From: UBA2705 sp963977105
Lineage (GTDB): Bacteria; Pseudomonadota; Alphaproteobacteria; Micavibrionales; Micavibrionaceae
Direction: 5' to 3'
NCBI GenBank assembly: GCA_963977105.1
Contig: CAXBNI010000004.1
Location: 1 to 64,000 of the forward strand
Length of the DNA stretch: 64,000 nt
Within the stretch, counting starts at the first letter, position 1. Each line of letters opens with the position of its first letter. This document shows positions 36,017 to 45,000 of the stretch, one piece after another. A model generated the notes under the pieces. That model ran no database searches. It worked only from the letters and a program-made list of their open reading frames with translations, and was not told where the DNA came from. The translations under genes were made by a program, and so were the position numbers.

Positions 36017-36030
36017 TACATTCGTATAAA

Positions 36031-36213
36031 TTAGCTCTTAGGGGGCGCCACAGCTGCCCGTATCACATGGACTACAGCCGATACTATAAACAGCGCAATG
36101 AATACTATGAACAACAGCTGGGCGATGTCGGCGGCGATTAATGCCACCCCGCTTAAACCCAAAACACCTGCAATAATCGCAATAATTAAAAAAGAAATTG
36201 ACCAACTTAACAT
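36031..36213 (-). CDS. DUF1328-family small membrane protein
   Basis: A 60-residue protein with two membrane helices (MLSWSISFLIIAIIAGVLG, then ADIAQLLFIVFIALFIVS), matching the DUF1328/YtjA family. The start is ATG 36213 because AAAGGAG lies just upstream; a longer frame to 36258 would run over the promoter. It has a perfect EcfG-type promoter and is divergent from the OmpA-family gene, which has another. Members are often stress-induced; function unknown. Confidence 0.9.
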   Translation of the reverse strand: MLSWSISFLIIAIIAGVLGLSGVALIAADIAQLLFIVFIALFIVSAVVHVIRAAVAPPKS

Positions 36214-36257
36214 GCTTATCTCCTTTGGTTGTTTGTACATGAACGTCTGTATAGTCA

Positions 36258-36283
36258 AACGCTTTCTCTCACGTTAAAGTTCC
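36258..36283 (-). promoter_or_regulatory. EcfG-type promoter for DUF1328 gene
   Basis: On the minus strand GGAAC (36279-36283), 17 bases, CGTT (36258-36261): full consensus. Confidence 0.88.
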
Positions 36284-36307
36284 AACAATAAAAACAAAAA
36301 CTTTAAG

Positions 36308-36332
36308 GGAACCTCTTTTTGTTCGGAGCGTT
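36308..36332 (+). promoter_or_regulatory. EcfG-type promoter for OmpA-family gene
   Basis: GGAAC (36308-36312), 16 bases, CGTT (36329-36332): full consensus. Its -35 box lies 24 bases from that of the divergent DUF1328 promoter. Confidence 0.9.
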
Positions 36333-36382
36333 AGACTGAGTAGCACATAGCAAAATTACACTCAAAACAAAGGACAGAAAAC

Positions 36383-37039
36383 ATGTTAGACATTAAAAAA
36401 ATTGCTTTATATAGCGCGGCCTTCTTCACTATGGCCCATGGCGGACTTGCGCATGCAGATGGTTTTACATCGCACCAGAGCGTTAGCGAAAAATCATATG
36501 AACATTACGCCGACAAGCTTCCTGCGGAAAAGAAATTGGAGCTTCGTGAATATTTAGATTACGTCGCATCGGACCGTGAGCCGTGCCAAGGCTACCGCCA
36601 GGCACCAGTCGGTTTTGTTAAAGACGGCTGTGATCTTAAACGCATCGCACCACAAAAAGTCGCAGCGGTACCCTCAAAAGTAGAGAACCTTAAAATGAGC
36701 AAAATCTTGACGGATTATGAGATTAACTTTGCCTTTGATAGCGCCGCGATTGAGCCTGCTGCAGGCCTCACCATTGATCAAATTGCGAGTGAGATCAAAG
36801 ATTATAAGCCCAATGAGGTCACCGTCACAGGTCATACTGACACATCAGGACCAACAACGTATAATGCACAGTTATCAAAACAACGTGCAAATAGCGTTTC
36901 AAAAGCACTTCTTGAGCGCGGCGTAACTAACCGCATTATTGACCAAGAAGCGCGCGGTGAATATGACCTTGCAGTACAAACCAATGATGGCGTTGCATTA
37001 CGTGAAAACCGCCGCGTTGTCGTTGAGTTTAGAAAATAG
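36383..37039 (+). CDS. OmpA-family peptidoglycan-binding protein
   Basis: A 218-residue exported protein. The signal peptide ends near LAHA (residue 25). A middle region with two cysteines (EPCQGYR and KDGCDLK) may form a disulfide. The C-terminal OmpA domain covers about 110-218: INFAFDSAAIEPAA, VTVTGHTDTSGP, YNAQLSKQRANSVSKALLERGV and NRRVVVEF, the peptidoglycan-binding signature. There is no lipobox and no N-terminal beta-barrel, so it is probably periplasmic. Its promoter is a perfect EcfG-type site and it ends at its own terminator. Confidence 0.92.
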   Translation: MLDIKKIALYSAAFFTMAHGGLAHADGFTSHQSVSEKSYEHYADKLPAEKKLELREYLDYVASDREPCQGYRQAPVGFVKDGCDLKRIAPQKVAAVPSKVENLKMSKILTDYEINFAFDSAAIEPAAGLTIDQIASEIKDYKPNEVTVTGHTDTSGPTTYNAQLSKQRANSVSKALLERGVTNRIIDQEARGEYDLAVQTNDGVALRENRRVVVEFRK

Positions 37040-37075
37040 CGTTTTATTCGCACATGACGCATAAGCAAATAACAA

Positions 37076-37122
37076 GTGGGCACGATGGGGTATTATAGAA
37101 CCATCATGCCCGCTTTTTTTAA
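37076..37122 (+). terminator. Terminator after the OmpA-family gene
   Basis: GTGGGCAcGATGG pairs with CCATCaTGCCCGC, followed by TTTTTTT. Confidence 0.85.
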
Positions 37123-37138
37123 AGCACAAGAGTAAAAA

Positions 37139-37312
37139 ATGAGAAAACCAGTGACAGATCAAGACATACAAGCCCTTATAGATGGACAGCTTCACGATGA
37201 CGATGCCGAGCGCGTTATGCTTTACATCCAAGAGAAGAACTGGGCAAGACAGCGCTATTTTGAACTCCAGCAGCAGAAGGATAGCATTATTAAATTTTAT
37301 AGACCTCACTGA
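37139..37312 (+). CDS. Small anti-sigma-like N-terminal-type protein
   Basis: A 57-residue ORF (MRKPVTDQDIQALIDGQLHD...). The D-x-x-I-Q-A-L-I-D-G-Q-L-x-x-x-x-A-E-x-V segment resembles the N-terminal helix of zinc-finger and FecR-type anti-sigma factors, but there is no H-x3-C-x2-C zinc site and no membrane helix, so it is only a fragment of that architecture. AAGAG lies 5-10 bases before ATG 37139. It sits just after the OmpA terminator, so it depends on read-through or an unseen promoter, and ends at a perfect terminator. A role in controlling the nearby ECF sigma factor is possible but only inferred. Confidence 0.6.
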   Translation: MRKPVTDQDIQALIDGQLHDDDAERVMLYIQEKNWARQRYFELQQQKDSIIKFYRPH

Positions 37313-37345
37313 CACATTAGCCACCGAACCAAACACATCAGGCAC

Positions 37346-37378
37346 AAAAAAAGCGCTCATTAAATGAGCGCTTTTTGT
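37346..37378. terminator. Bidirectional terminator
   Basis: AAAAAGCGCTCAT pairs with ATGAGCGCTTTTT around TAA. It lies between the small anti-sigma-like gene and the convergent PLDc_N gene. Confidence 0.93.
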
Positions 37379-37414
37379 ATGTCCGCCCAAGAAGGAGGCG
37401 GTTATAAAGTCCGT

Positions 37415-37591
37415 TTAAGCGATTCGCTTGTTGCCCATGATAAACCATAGCGCCATACCAATAACAGGCAACGCCAGAATAAGCACGACCCATACAAGCT
37501 TCATAACAGGCTTCAAACCACTTTGAATCACGCTCATAATCGCCACAATATCTAGTATCAAAACAACTAAACCTAATAGTCCATATTCCAT
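37415..37591 (-). CDS. PLDc_N-type small membrane protein
   Basis: A 58-residue protein with two membrane helices (YGLLGLVVLILDIVAIMSV and VMKLVWVVLILALPVIGMAL) joined by a short basic loop, matching the phospholipase D N-terminal (PLDc_N) family of small membrane proteins; there is no phospholipase domain. Start at MEYGLL because AAAGGAT lies upstream; the longer frame to 37699 would overlap the divergent promoters. Confidence 0.85.
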   Translation of the reverse strand: MEYGLLGLVVLILDIVAIMSVIQSGLKPVMKLVWVVLILALPVIGMALWFIMGNKRIA

Positions 37592-37627
37592 CTTACTATC
37601 CTTTCTGTAATTTTCTCCAATAGTGCC

Positions 37628-37653
37628 AATGGTCGACAAGGTACAATAGTTCC
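37628..37653 (-). promoter_or_regulatory. Possible EcfG-type promoter for PLDc_N gene
   Basis: On the minus strand GGAAC (37649-37653), 17 bases, CATT (37628-37631); one mismatch in the -10. Confidence 0.5.
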
Positions 37654-37740
37654 ACAAAAAAACGCAAAACGCATACAAACAGAGTATAGACGCGCGCATA
37701 ATATATATGAGCCATCAAAACGCTTGTGAAAAGAAAACGA

Positions 37741-37765
37741 GGAACTTACTCTATATCGGCGTGTT
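37741..37765 (+). promoter_or_regulatory. EcfG-type promoter for aldehyde dehydrogenase
   Basis: GGAAC (37741-37745), 16 bases, TGTT (37762-37765), 38 bases before ATG 37804. Confidence 0.65.
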
Positions 37766-37803
37766 GGAATAAAAAACACGTGTTTAAGCAAGGAAGAGCC
37801 ACC

Positions 37804-39213
37804 ATGAATCATTCCACCACAGCCGTACAACATGCCGATATGGACATCATAACAACGCGCAACCCTGCGACGGGAGATGCCCTGAAACAATACCCTGAAT
37901 TCTCTCCAGATGAAGCAGCAAGCATCGTTGATAAATCACATAAGGCTTTTGGCGACTGGCGCAAGACAAGCTTTGCTCACCGCGCGGCTTTAATGGTGAA
38001 AGCTGCGGCGCTGCTAAAAGAGCAAAAAAATACGCTTGGCGCTTTGATGAGCGCCGAAATGGGCAAGGTTCATAAAGAGGCCGTCGCTGAGATTGAGAAA
38101 TGCGCTTGGGTCTGTGAGTATTATGCACAAAAAGCAGAGACATTCCTCGCTGATGAAGAAGTACAAACAGATTTGCATCATAGCTTTATAAGCTATCAAC
38201 CAATTGGCGTTGTACTGGCCGTCATGCCCTGGAATTTTCCATTTTGGCAGGTTTTACGCTTCGCCGCCCCCAATTTAATGGCAGGGAATGGCGCCGTGCT
38301 TAAACATGCCAGTAGCGTCACTGGCTGCGCCCTTGCCATTGAAAATATTTTCATCAAGGCTGGCTTTCCGGAGAATTTATTCAGAACGCTGGTGATCGGC
38401 AGCAAAAAAGTTGAAGCGATCATTGCCCATGAACATATACGTGCGGTGACATTAACCGGCAGTACGCAAGCAGGGCGCGCCGTTGGAGAAGCGGCAGGCC
38501 GACATTTAAAAAAGACTGTTCTAGAATTAGGCGGCAGCGACCCTTATATTATTTTAGCCGATGCCGATTTACCGAAAGCCGCAGAAATTTGTGCCACATC
38601 TCGCCTACTCAATGCGGGGCAAAGCTGCATTGCGGCGAAGCGGTTTATTGTCGTTGAAGCGGTTTATGATGACTTCATCATAGAACTGAGTGCCGTCTTT
38701 GCAAAAAAGAAAATGGGCGACCCGTCTGATGAATCAAACGATCTTGGTCCGCAAGCAAATGAAGCGCTGCGCGATGAGCTACATGATCAAGTGCTAAAGT
38801 CAATTGCACAAGGCGCCACATGCATAACGGGCGGTGAAATACCTGATAAGGCCGGCGCATGGTACCCGCCAACGATTCTAAGTGATGTGCGCGCGCCTAT
38901 GCCTGCTTATAACGAAGAGTTATTTGGCCCTGTGGCCGCAGTGATTAAGGTTAAAGACACGCAAGAAGCCATAAATGTTGCCAATGCCTCTGAGTTTGGC
39001 CTTGGCGGCGCTGTATTCACACAAGATTTAGCAAAAGGACAAGACATAGCCCGCAACATGATTGAAAGTGGCGCTGTTTTTGTCAATTCGCAGGTTAAAT
39101 CAGACCCGCGCTTGCCGTTTGGCGGCATTAAAAATAGCGGCTATGGCCGTGAACTATCACGCTTTGGCATACATGAATTTGTCAATATCAAGACGATCGG
39201 CGTCGCAACTTAA
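37804..39213 (+). CDS. Aldehyde dehydrogenase (succinate-semialdehyde type)
   Basis: A 469-residue NAD(P)-dependent aldehyde dehydrogenase. PWNFPFWQVLRFAAPNLMAG, TGSTQAGRAVGEAAG, the general-base Glu in LELGGSDPYI and the catalytic Cys in NAGQSCIAAKR are all present, as is EELFGPVAAV. Overall pattern is closest to succinate-semialdehyde dehydrogenases (GabD/Sad), but substrate is not decided by sequence. ATG 37804 has AAGGAAGAG upstream, while the longer frame from 37726 would overlap the EcfG-type promoter. No GABA transaminase is nearby, so detoxifying aldehydes under stress is an alternative role. Confidence 0.92.
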   Translation: MNHSTTAVQHADMDIITTRNPATGDALKQYPEFSPDEAASIVDKSHKAFGDWRKTSFAHRAALMVKAAALLKEQKNTLGALMSAEMGKVHKEAVAEIEKCAWVCEYYAQKAETFLADEEVQTDLHHSFISYQPIGVVLAVMPWNFPFWQVLRFAAPNLMAGNGAVLKHASSVTGCALAIENIFIKAGFPENLFRTLVIGSKKVEAIIAHEHIRAVTLTGSTQAGRAVGEAAGRHLKKTVLELGGSDPYIILADADLPKAAEICATSRLLNAGQSCIAAKRFIVVEAVYDDFIIELSAVFAKKKMGDPSDESNDLGPQANEALRDELHDQVLKSIAQGATCITGGEIPDKAGAWYPPTILSDVRAPMPAYNEELFGPVAAVIKVKDTQEAINVANASEFGLGGAVFTQDLAKGQDIARNMIESGAVFVNSQVKSDPRLPFGGIKNSGYGRELSRFGIHEFVNIKTIGVAT

Positions 39214-39224
39214 AATAAATTTTT

Positions 39225-39249
39225 GGAACTTATTACCTTTATAAGCTTT
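39225..39249 (+). promoter_or_regulatory. EcfG-type promoter for EF-hand gene
   Basis: GGAAC (39225-39229), 16 bases, CTTT (39246-39249), 36 bases before ATG 39286; -10 one to two bases off consensus. Confidence 0.55.
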
Positions 39250-39285
39250 GGTAAAAGGAAGCATTAATAATAAAGGATATAAAAA

Positions 39286-39834
39286 ATGAAAAAGCTTAGT
39301 TTAGCACTTTCCGCCGCTGCAATATCGTTATGCGGTGCATATGTGCCTGCACATGCGGAGGTCGTTCATACCAAGACCTATATGAATACCGTTGATCAGA
39401 GTGATGTACACGAGATTTATTTTTCCAAATTCGATATCAACAATGATGGGCTATACGCTAAATCTGAAGTCGGTGAACGCCTTTTTTACGCTTTTGACCT
39501 CGATGGTAATCAGGTCATTGATAATATTGAATGGGATAAAAAAACTGTTTTAACAGTGACCCCAATGGAAAAAGAGGTCTATAAATTTGTTGATTACAAT
39601 GATGATGGTTATGCAGATCTACAAGGCTATAGCTATGAGCTGTTCTTTAAAGAATCAGGCCTAATTATGTTTGATGAAAATAAAGACGGCTTATCGGCGG
39701 CAGAGTTTATCTCAACTGGCTTTCAAAGCTTAGATGATAATGATAACAACACGATTGAATTATCTGAATGGCAAGAAGCCTATGAACAACAATTCGCGCC
39801 TTTAAGCGCCGAGCCAGAACGCTATAACGATTAA
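39286..39834 (+). CDS. Exported EF-hand calcium-binding protein
   Basis: A 182-residue protein with a signal peptide ending at PAHA (residue 24) and several EF-hand loops: DINNDGLYAKSE, DLDGNQVIDNIE, DYNDDGYADLQG (degenerate), DENKDGLSAAEF and DDNDNNTIELSE. This spacing gives two pairs plus a degenerate loop, like calmodulin-type dockerin-free bacterial EF-hand proteins. It is likely periplasmic calcium-binding; role unknown. AAAGGATAT precedes the ATG and a likely stress promoter lies upstream. Confidence 0.9.
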   Translation: MKKLSLALSAAAISLCGAYVPAHAEVVHTKTYMNTVDQSDVHEIYFSKFDINNDGLYAKSEVGERLFYAFDLDGNQVIDNIEWDKKTVLTVTPMEKEVYKFVDYNDDGYADLQGYSYELFFKESGLIMFDENKDGLSAAEFISTGFQSLDDNDNNTIELSEWQEAYEQQFAPLSAEPERYND

Positions 39835-39856
39835 TCCAATAAACACCACCACATAC

Positions 39857-39890
39857 AAAAAACGCCTGCAGATTATGCAGGCGTTTTTTA
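39857..39890. terminator. Bidirectional terminator
   Basis: AAAAAACGCCTGCA pairs with TGCAGGCGTTTTTT around GATTA, between the EF-hand gene and the convergent YqjE-like gene. Confidence 0.95.
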
Positions 39891-39906
39891 ATGCGTAAAT
39901 TGTGGC

Positions 39907-40341
39907 TTAATCAATGAACTTCCCTGAAATAAACCCCGCAATTACGGCAAGAGCCATGCTACTTGCGGGCGCGCTTTCGACAAATTCTTTAAGCTGCGTT
40001 TCAGAGCCCTCAAGCAATTGCGCAACGATGGCCTGCGTTTCTTTTTGCACGCGTTTCATGCGCACCTTACGGTAGCTTACGACGCTCACAGCCATAATAA
40101 CGCTGACAAAAGATCCCGCCAATATTATGCCGGCTGTGAAAAATGCGGCTAAATGAGCTGGCTGCGTAATTTGCAGCCATAAATACGTGCCAATCGCCAC
40201 AAATACAACGGCAATAAGGGCAAGCGTGGCAGCCAATAAAAACAACCCAAAGACACATTTACTTTTATGTGTAAAGGGCGACTGGCTGCCCACAACCCTA
40301 TCCAATATAATGCTTTCAATAAGCGGATATAAACTATTCAT
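39907..40341 (-). CDS. Holin-like (YqjE-type) membrane protein
   Basis: A 144-residue protein with two central membrane helices (about 30-55 and 65-90), a charged cytosolic segment (VSYRKVRMKRVQKETQ) and a short hydrophobic end. The pattern matches the phage-holin-like YqjE family found next to YqjD/ElaB proteins. It begins 1 base after the stop of the YqjD-like gene, so the two form an operon. No phage genes are present, so a lysis role is unlikely; a cell-envelope stress role is more likely. Confidence 0.8.
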   Translation of the reverse strand: MNSLYPLIESIILDRVVGSQSPFTHKSKCVFGLFLLAATLALIAVVFVAIGTYLWLQITQPAHLAAFFTAGIILAGSFVSVIMAVSVVSYRKVRMKRVQKETQAIVAQLLEGSETQLKEFVESAPASSMALAVIAGFISGKFID

Positions 40342-40342
40342 T

Positions 40343-40654
40343 TTATCTACGCTTCATAAGCATATTGATTAAATACCCTGCTGCAAATGCTGCTGCGACT
40401 GACTGCGCGGGGTGTTTTTTGACCTTGCCTTCTAAGTCATCATATTTTTTGTGACCGTAAAGCTTTGCATTGACAAGCTGTTCCGCTACAGAGCTTTTTA
40501 TCTCCGCGCTGTGAATCTTTCCTTCTTCTTTAATATGCTTTGTCAGCTCAAAAACATTAGACTTCAAAGATTCAATATCACCTTTAATACCTTCAATTTC
40601 AGGGTATGAAGATTCTGATTTCAACTGAATTGCTTCTGATTTGGACTTCGCCAT
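40343..40654 (-). CDS. DUF883 (ElaB/YqjD-like) membrane-anchored protein
   Basis: A 103-residue protein: a long charged helix (IKGDIESLKSNVFELTKHIKEE) and a C-terminal membrane helix (KHPAQSVAAAFAAGYLINML) ending in KRR, the layout of the ElaB/YqjD/DUF883 family, whose E. coli members bind ribosomes in stationary phase. It is first in an operon with the YqjE-like gene and is driven by a perfect EcfG-type promoter. Confidence 0.87.
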   Translation of the reverse strand: MAKSKSEAIQLKSESSYPEIEGIKGDIESLKSNVFELTKHIKEEGKIHSAEIKSSVAEQLVNAKLYGHKKYDDLEGKVKKHPAQSVAAAFAAGYLINMLMKRR

Positions 40655-40700
40655 GATGTCTCTCCTTTTTCATGTCTGTTCATCTTATGATATCTATTCT

Positions 40701-40725
40701 AACGGCCCAGACCATGTTTCGTTCC
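40701..40725 (-). promoter_or_regulatory. EcfG-type promoter for YqjD/YqjE-like operon
   Basis: On the minus strand GGAAC (40721-40725), 16 bases, CGTT (40701-40704): full consensus. Confidence 0.9.
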
Positions 40726-40792
40726 CTGTATGCGCGTTTAAATAAATGCCTTAAAAATATTGACGCTCATAGGGCGCATACATGTAACATAA

Positions 40793-40817
40793 GGAACTCC
40801 TTTTGTTGTGCCGCGTT
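40793..40817 (+). promoter_or_regulatory. EcfG-type promoter for OB-fold gene
   Basis: GGAAC (40793-40797), 16 bases, CGTT (40814-40817): full consensus, 39 bases before ATG 40857. Confidence 0.9.
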
Positions 40818-40856
40818 GGTCTGGGCACTTATAAACCACAATAAGGAGAGCACATC

Positions 40857-41516
40857 ATGCTGAAGAAAAAAATTTTATACACTCTTATGGGCGCCACGTT
40901 ATTAACCCCGCTCGCAAGCACTGCAGGCAAGGCAGAAACACCGCTACCCGCACGCAGTGACGACGCTGACATTGTTCTAACCGGCACAATTGGTAATATC
41001 CGCAGTGATGAATTTGACCTTAAATACAGCTCAGGCGTGATCACTGTTGAGCTTGATGAGCTGAAATGGAACGGCGATGAGACCAAACACCTCAGGACAG
41101 GGCAAATCGTCACGGTTTCGGGGCAAATTGATGATGATTTATTCGAAGGCCGCGAGATTGAAGCCGATAACATCTACGTTCAGGACTCATCCGTTTATTA
41201 TTACACCAATGATGTCCGCCCGTCTTACGCGGTACAGTATGAACGTGATGGCGCAGATGAACGCTATGTTTCAATGCAAGGCACTGTCAGCGATATAAGC
41301 GGTAATAAATTTACAATTACAGGCAGAAACCACGCAGTTATGCAGGTCGATGCCAGTGATTTGAGTTATGACCCCTTTGATGATGAAGGCATAAAAATTA
41401 AGTCCGGTGATCGCGTGCATGTCTACGGTGAATTTGATGACGGCTTTTTTGAAAGCCATGAAATAGAAGCTGATAGCATTGTGATTCTCTCACAAGCTGG
41501 CGTTACAGTGCAGTAG
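40857..41516 (+). CDS. Exported double OB-fold-like protein
   Basis: A 219-residue protein with a signal peptide ending near GKAE (residue 27) and two repeats of about 85 residues. Each has a T-G-x-I/V-x-x-I / F-D/T-I ... G-x-x-V-x-V-x-G-x-x-D-D-x-F-F/E-x-x-E-I-E-A-D-x-I pattern, for example IVTVSGQIDDDLFEGREIEA and RVHVYGEFDDGFFESHEIEA. The acidic G-x-x-D-D ending is like BOF/YgiW- or DUF5666-type OB folds. Likely periplasmic, perhaps ligand- or cation-binding. AAGGAGAGC precedes the ATG. Confidence 0.82.
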   Translation: MLKKKILYTLMGATLLTPLASTAGKAETPLPARSDDADIVLTGTIGNIRSDEFDLKYSSGVITVELDELKWNGDETKHLRTGQIVTVSGQIDDDLFEGREIEADNIYVQDSSVYYYTNDVRPSYAVQYERDGADERYVSMQGTVSDISGNKFTITGRNHAVMQVDASDLSYDPFDDEGIKIKSGDRVHVYGEFDDGFFESHEIEADSIVILSQAGVTVQ

Positions 41517-41545
41517 GTTTCAACGATTAACAATCAACAGATACC

Positions 41546-41588
41546 AAAAAAAATAGCGCCGGATCTTCAATCATCCGGCGCTATTTTT
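41546..41588. terminator. Bidirectional terminator
   Basis: AAAAATAGCGCCGGAT pairs with ATCCGGCGCTATTTTT, between the OB-fold gene and the convergent small secreted protein. Confidence 0.95.
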
Positions 41589-41636
41589 ATCGGCTGTATT
41601 TAAAAATGTTACTTGGCTTTGCCCAAACCGTTGTTC

Positions 41637-42011
41637 TTACTCTGTATCAATAGTGGTTGTCGCCGTGGCTCTTGTTTCAGATTTCGCTGCCGCTCCACTA
41701 TCCAAATCTTGGATTCTATAGCTGCCATCAACATCTGTTTTCGCATCAAGCTCCGCGCGCCCTTTCACCGTAGAATCACGATCGGCGTCGGCATTTGCAT
41801 CTGAATTAAGGCTCTGGTCGCTCTCGCTACCTGCGCTGATATCATTTTCAACCAACACACCTCCGCTAGCGTCTTCAAAAATTGTTTGTTCGCTTTGAAG
41901 CTGCGTATCTGCATGCGTTGAAAGGCTCTGTGATGTTTCCGCGCGGGCCTGACCCGCAAAGGCAGCGCCCGCGATGACTGTTAACGAGGCGCATAGTAAT
42001 AAATGTTTCAT
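41637..42011 (-). CDS. Small secreted Asp/Ser/Ala-rich protein
   Basis: A 124-residue exported protein of unknown function. The signal peptide ends at GQARA (residue 24). The mature part is low-complexity and acidic (SDANADADRDSTVKG), without Cys, and ends in a Thr-rich tail (RATATTTIDTE). AAGGAGAAAC precedes the ATG and a perfect EcfG-type promoter lies 31 bases further up. Probably an intrinsically disordered periplasmic stress protein. Confidence 0.78.
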   Translation of the reverse strand: MKHLLLCASLTVIAGAAFAGQARAETSQSLSTHADTQLQSEQTIFEDASGGVLVENDISAGSESDQSLNSDANADADRDSTVKGRAELDAKTDVDGSYRIQDLDSGAAAKSETRATATTTIDTE

Positions 42012-42041
42012 TGTTGTTTCTCCTTATTTATATGAACAACT

Positions 42042-42066
42042 AACGCCATAAGACAAAAATGGTTCC
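42042..42066 (-). promoter_or_regulatory. EcfG-type promoter for the secreted Asp-rich protein
   Basis: On the minus strand GGAAC (42062-42066), 16 bases, CGTT (42042-42045): full consensus. Confidence 0.9.
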
Positions 42067-42085
42067 GTGCAGCAAGCCGCTGCTT

Positions 42086-45000
42086 TTAGAGGTTCGTACG
42101 TCGCCTGCGTGGGCACCATTTATATAAAGCAGGCAGAACCAGCAGCGTCAGAATCGTTGATGATATAATGCCGCCAATCACCACAGTCGCCAGCGGCCTT
42201 TGGACTTCTGACCCAGCGCCGATATTAAAGGCCATCGGCACAAAACCAAGGCTGGCGACAAGCGCGGTCATCAAAACAGGGCGCAGCCGTGTCAGTGCGC
42301 CTTCAATGATCGCTTCTTCTTGCGGCATGCCTTTGGCTTCTAAATCACGAATGAAGGACAGCATGACCACGCCGTTCAGCACCGCAACCCCCGATAAAGC
42401 AATAAAGCCAACGCCAGCAGATATCGAAAGCGGGATATCACGGATAATTAACGCCGCAATGCCGCCCGTTAATGCCAAAGGCACGCCCGAGAAAACTAAC
42501 GCCGCCGCACGGAGCGAGTTAAAGGCCATAAACAGCAAGCCAAAAATCAGCAGTAACGACATCGGGACAACAATCATCAAGCGCTGCTTGGCAGAGATAA
42601 GTTGTTCAAACGTGCCGCCATAATCAACCCAATACCCCGCAGGAACATCAACTTTGCTGCGTATATTATTTTGCACATCTTTAACAAAGCTTGCTAAGTC
42701 ACGGCCGCGTACATTAGCAGTGATAAAGATACGCCGCTTGCCATTTTCACGGCTAATTTGCGCATGACCATAGGCGATATCAAGGGTTGCGACTTCTTTT
42801 AATGGTACGTAATCAGGCGCATCATGTGCCCGCGTATCATGCCTTGCGTTAGGTAGGGGGATTGGCAGCATTTCAAGACTTTGCATGTCCGTACGTAAGT
42901 TTTCTGGCAAACGTACAACAATGTCAAAACGCTTATCGCCTTCAAACACCTGCCCGACTTCACGTCCACCCATTGCAATTTGCACAACACCTTGCACATC
43001 CGCAATATTCAAGCCATATAAGTCAAGGCGCTTACGGTCTGGAATGATGCTCAGCGTGGGTAGGCCAGAGGTCTGTTCGACTTTAACATCAGCTGCGCCG
43101 TCCACCTTTTTCAGCGCGGCTTCAATTTCCTGTGCGGTCTTAAAAAGTTGATCAAGATCATCGCCGTAAAGCTTGATCGCCAAGTCACTCCGTACGCCAG
43201 CGATAAGTTCGTTAAAGCGCATTTGTATTGGCTGCGTAAACTCATAATTATTACCCGGCACTTGTTCTAATGCATGTTCCATACGCTCAACCAACGCCGC
43301 CTTCTCTAGGGTGGGGTCTGTCCACTGGTCGCGCGGTTTCAAAATAACAAAGGTATCGGCAACGTTTGGCGGCATTGGGTCAGTCGCGACTTCGGGCGTA
43401 CCGATTTTACTAAAGACTGTTTTGACCTCATCAAAGGCCAGTATTGCCTTTTCCACTTGATGCTGCATATCGGTGGATTGGCTCATGCTTGTACCGGGTA
43501 TACGCATCGCATGAAGGGTAATGTCGCCTTCATCAAGGCTTGGAATAAATTCCGCGCCCATGCGTGATGCACCGACAAGGCTAACCGCCACCAAAATGAT
43601 CGCCGTTAAAATAACGATTGGTGGGTGTGCAACACTCCATTTCAAAAGCGGTGCATAGGCTTTCTTTGCGCCGCGAATCACGATGTTTTCTTCTTCATGT
43701 ACTTTGCCTGTAATAAAGGTTGCAACGGCAGCAGGAACAAATGTCAGCGACAAAACAAGTGCGCTTAACAATGCGACAACAACCGTGAAAGCCATTGGAT
43801 GGAACATCTTCCCTTCAACGCCAGTGAGTGAGAAAATAGGAATGTAAACAATCGTGATAATCAAAATACCAAAGATACTCGGCTTAATAACTTCTGCTGT
43901 CGCACGCGCCGCTAAAGAAAAACGCTCTTCTTTGTTGAGTAAGCGTCCAAGCTTATGTTGTTCCATACCGAATCGGCGTAAACAGTTTTCAATGATAATC
44001 ACTGCGCCATCAACAATAAGGCCAAAATCAAGTGCGCCTAAGCTCATCAAATTGCCTGATACTTTATTTTCAACCATGCCTGTAATGGTCATTAACATTG
44101 CAATGGGGATAACCATGGCCGTAATCAACGCGGCTCTTAAATTACCGAGCAGCAAGAATAAAACAACAATCACCAATATAGCGCCCTCAACAAGGTTTTT
44201 TTCAACCGTTTTTATGGTGCGTTCAACAAGCGATGTACGGTCATAGACTGGCGTCGCATGAACGCCGTCGGGCAGAGAATCATTGACGACTTCCAGTTTT
44301 TTGGCAACGCGTTTTGCGACTTGTTGTGCGTTTTCACCCATTAACATCATGGCTGTGCCGAGAACGACTTCCTTGCCGTTTTGCGTCGCGGCGCCTGTGC
44401 GCAGGGGCGAGCCTAGCGCAACATCAGCAACATCACCAATGCGAATAGTAACTTCATCACGCTTCGCAATGATTATGTTCTGAATATCGCCAATATCTTT
44501 GACTTGGCCGGGGATGCGCACAAGGTATTGCTCTCCATATTTTTCAATATAGCCTGCGCCGACATTGTTATTATTGCGCTCCAAAGCATCAATCACATCA
44601 GCAATGGTTAGGTCGTAAGACAAAAGCTGTTTAGGGTACGGCATAACGTGGTATTGCTGTTCATAGCCGCCGATTGTATTAATCTCAATCACGCCTTTAA
44701 GATTACGCAGCTGCGGCATAATCACCCATTGTTGAAGCGTCAGCAAATCCATCGGTGTGTACTTCGTGCCATCATCCTTCACCGCATCGTCTTCGGCAGC
44801 AACGGTATACATATAAATTTCACCAAGCCCTGTTGCAATTGGCCCCATCATCGGTTCAATATTTTCTGGAATTTGGCCTTTTATACTTTGCAGGCGCTCT
44901 GCCAATAACTGGCGCGCGAAGTAAATATCAGTGCCGTCTTCAAACACAACCGTAATCTGAGAAAGGCCATAGCGTGAGATGGAGCGAGTATAATCAAGCT

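Noticed and set aside
39907..40654. Holin-like gene as a prophage sign
   Set aside because: It is paired with a YqjD-like gene, driven by a stress promoter, and no integrase, capsid or lysin genes are nearby.
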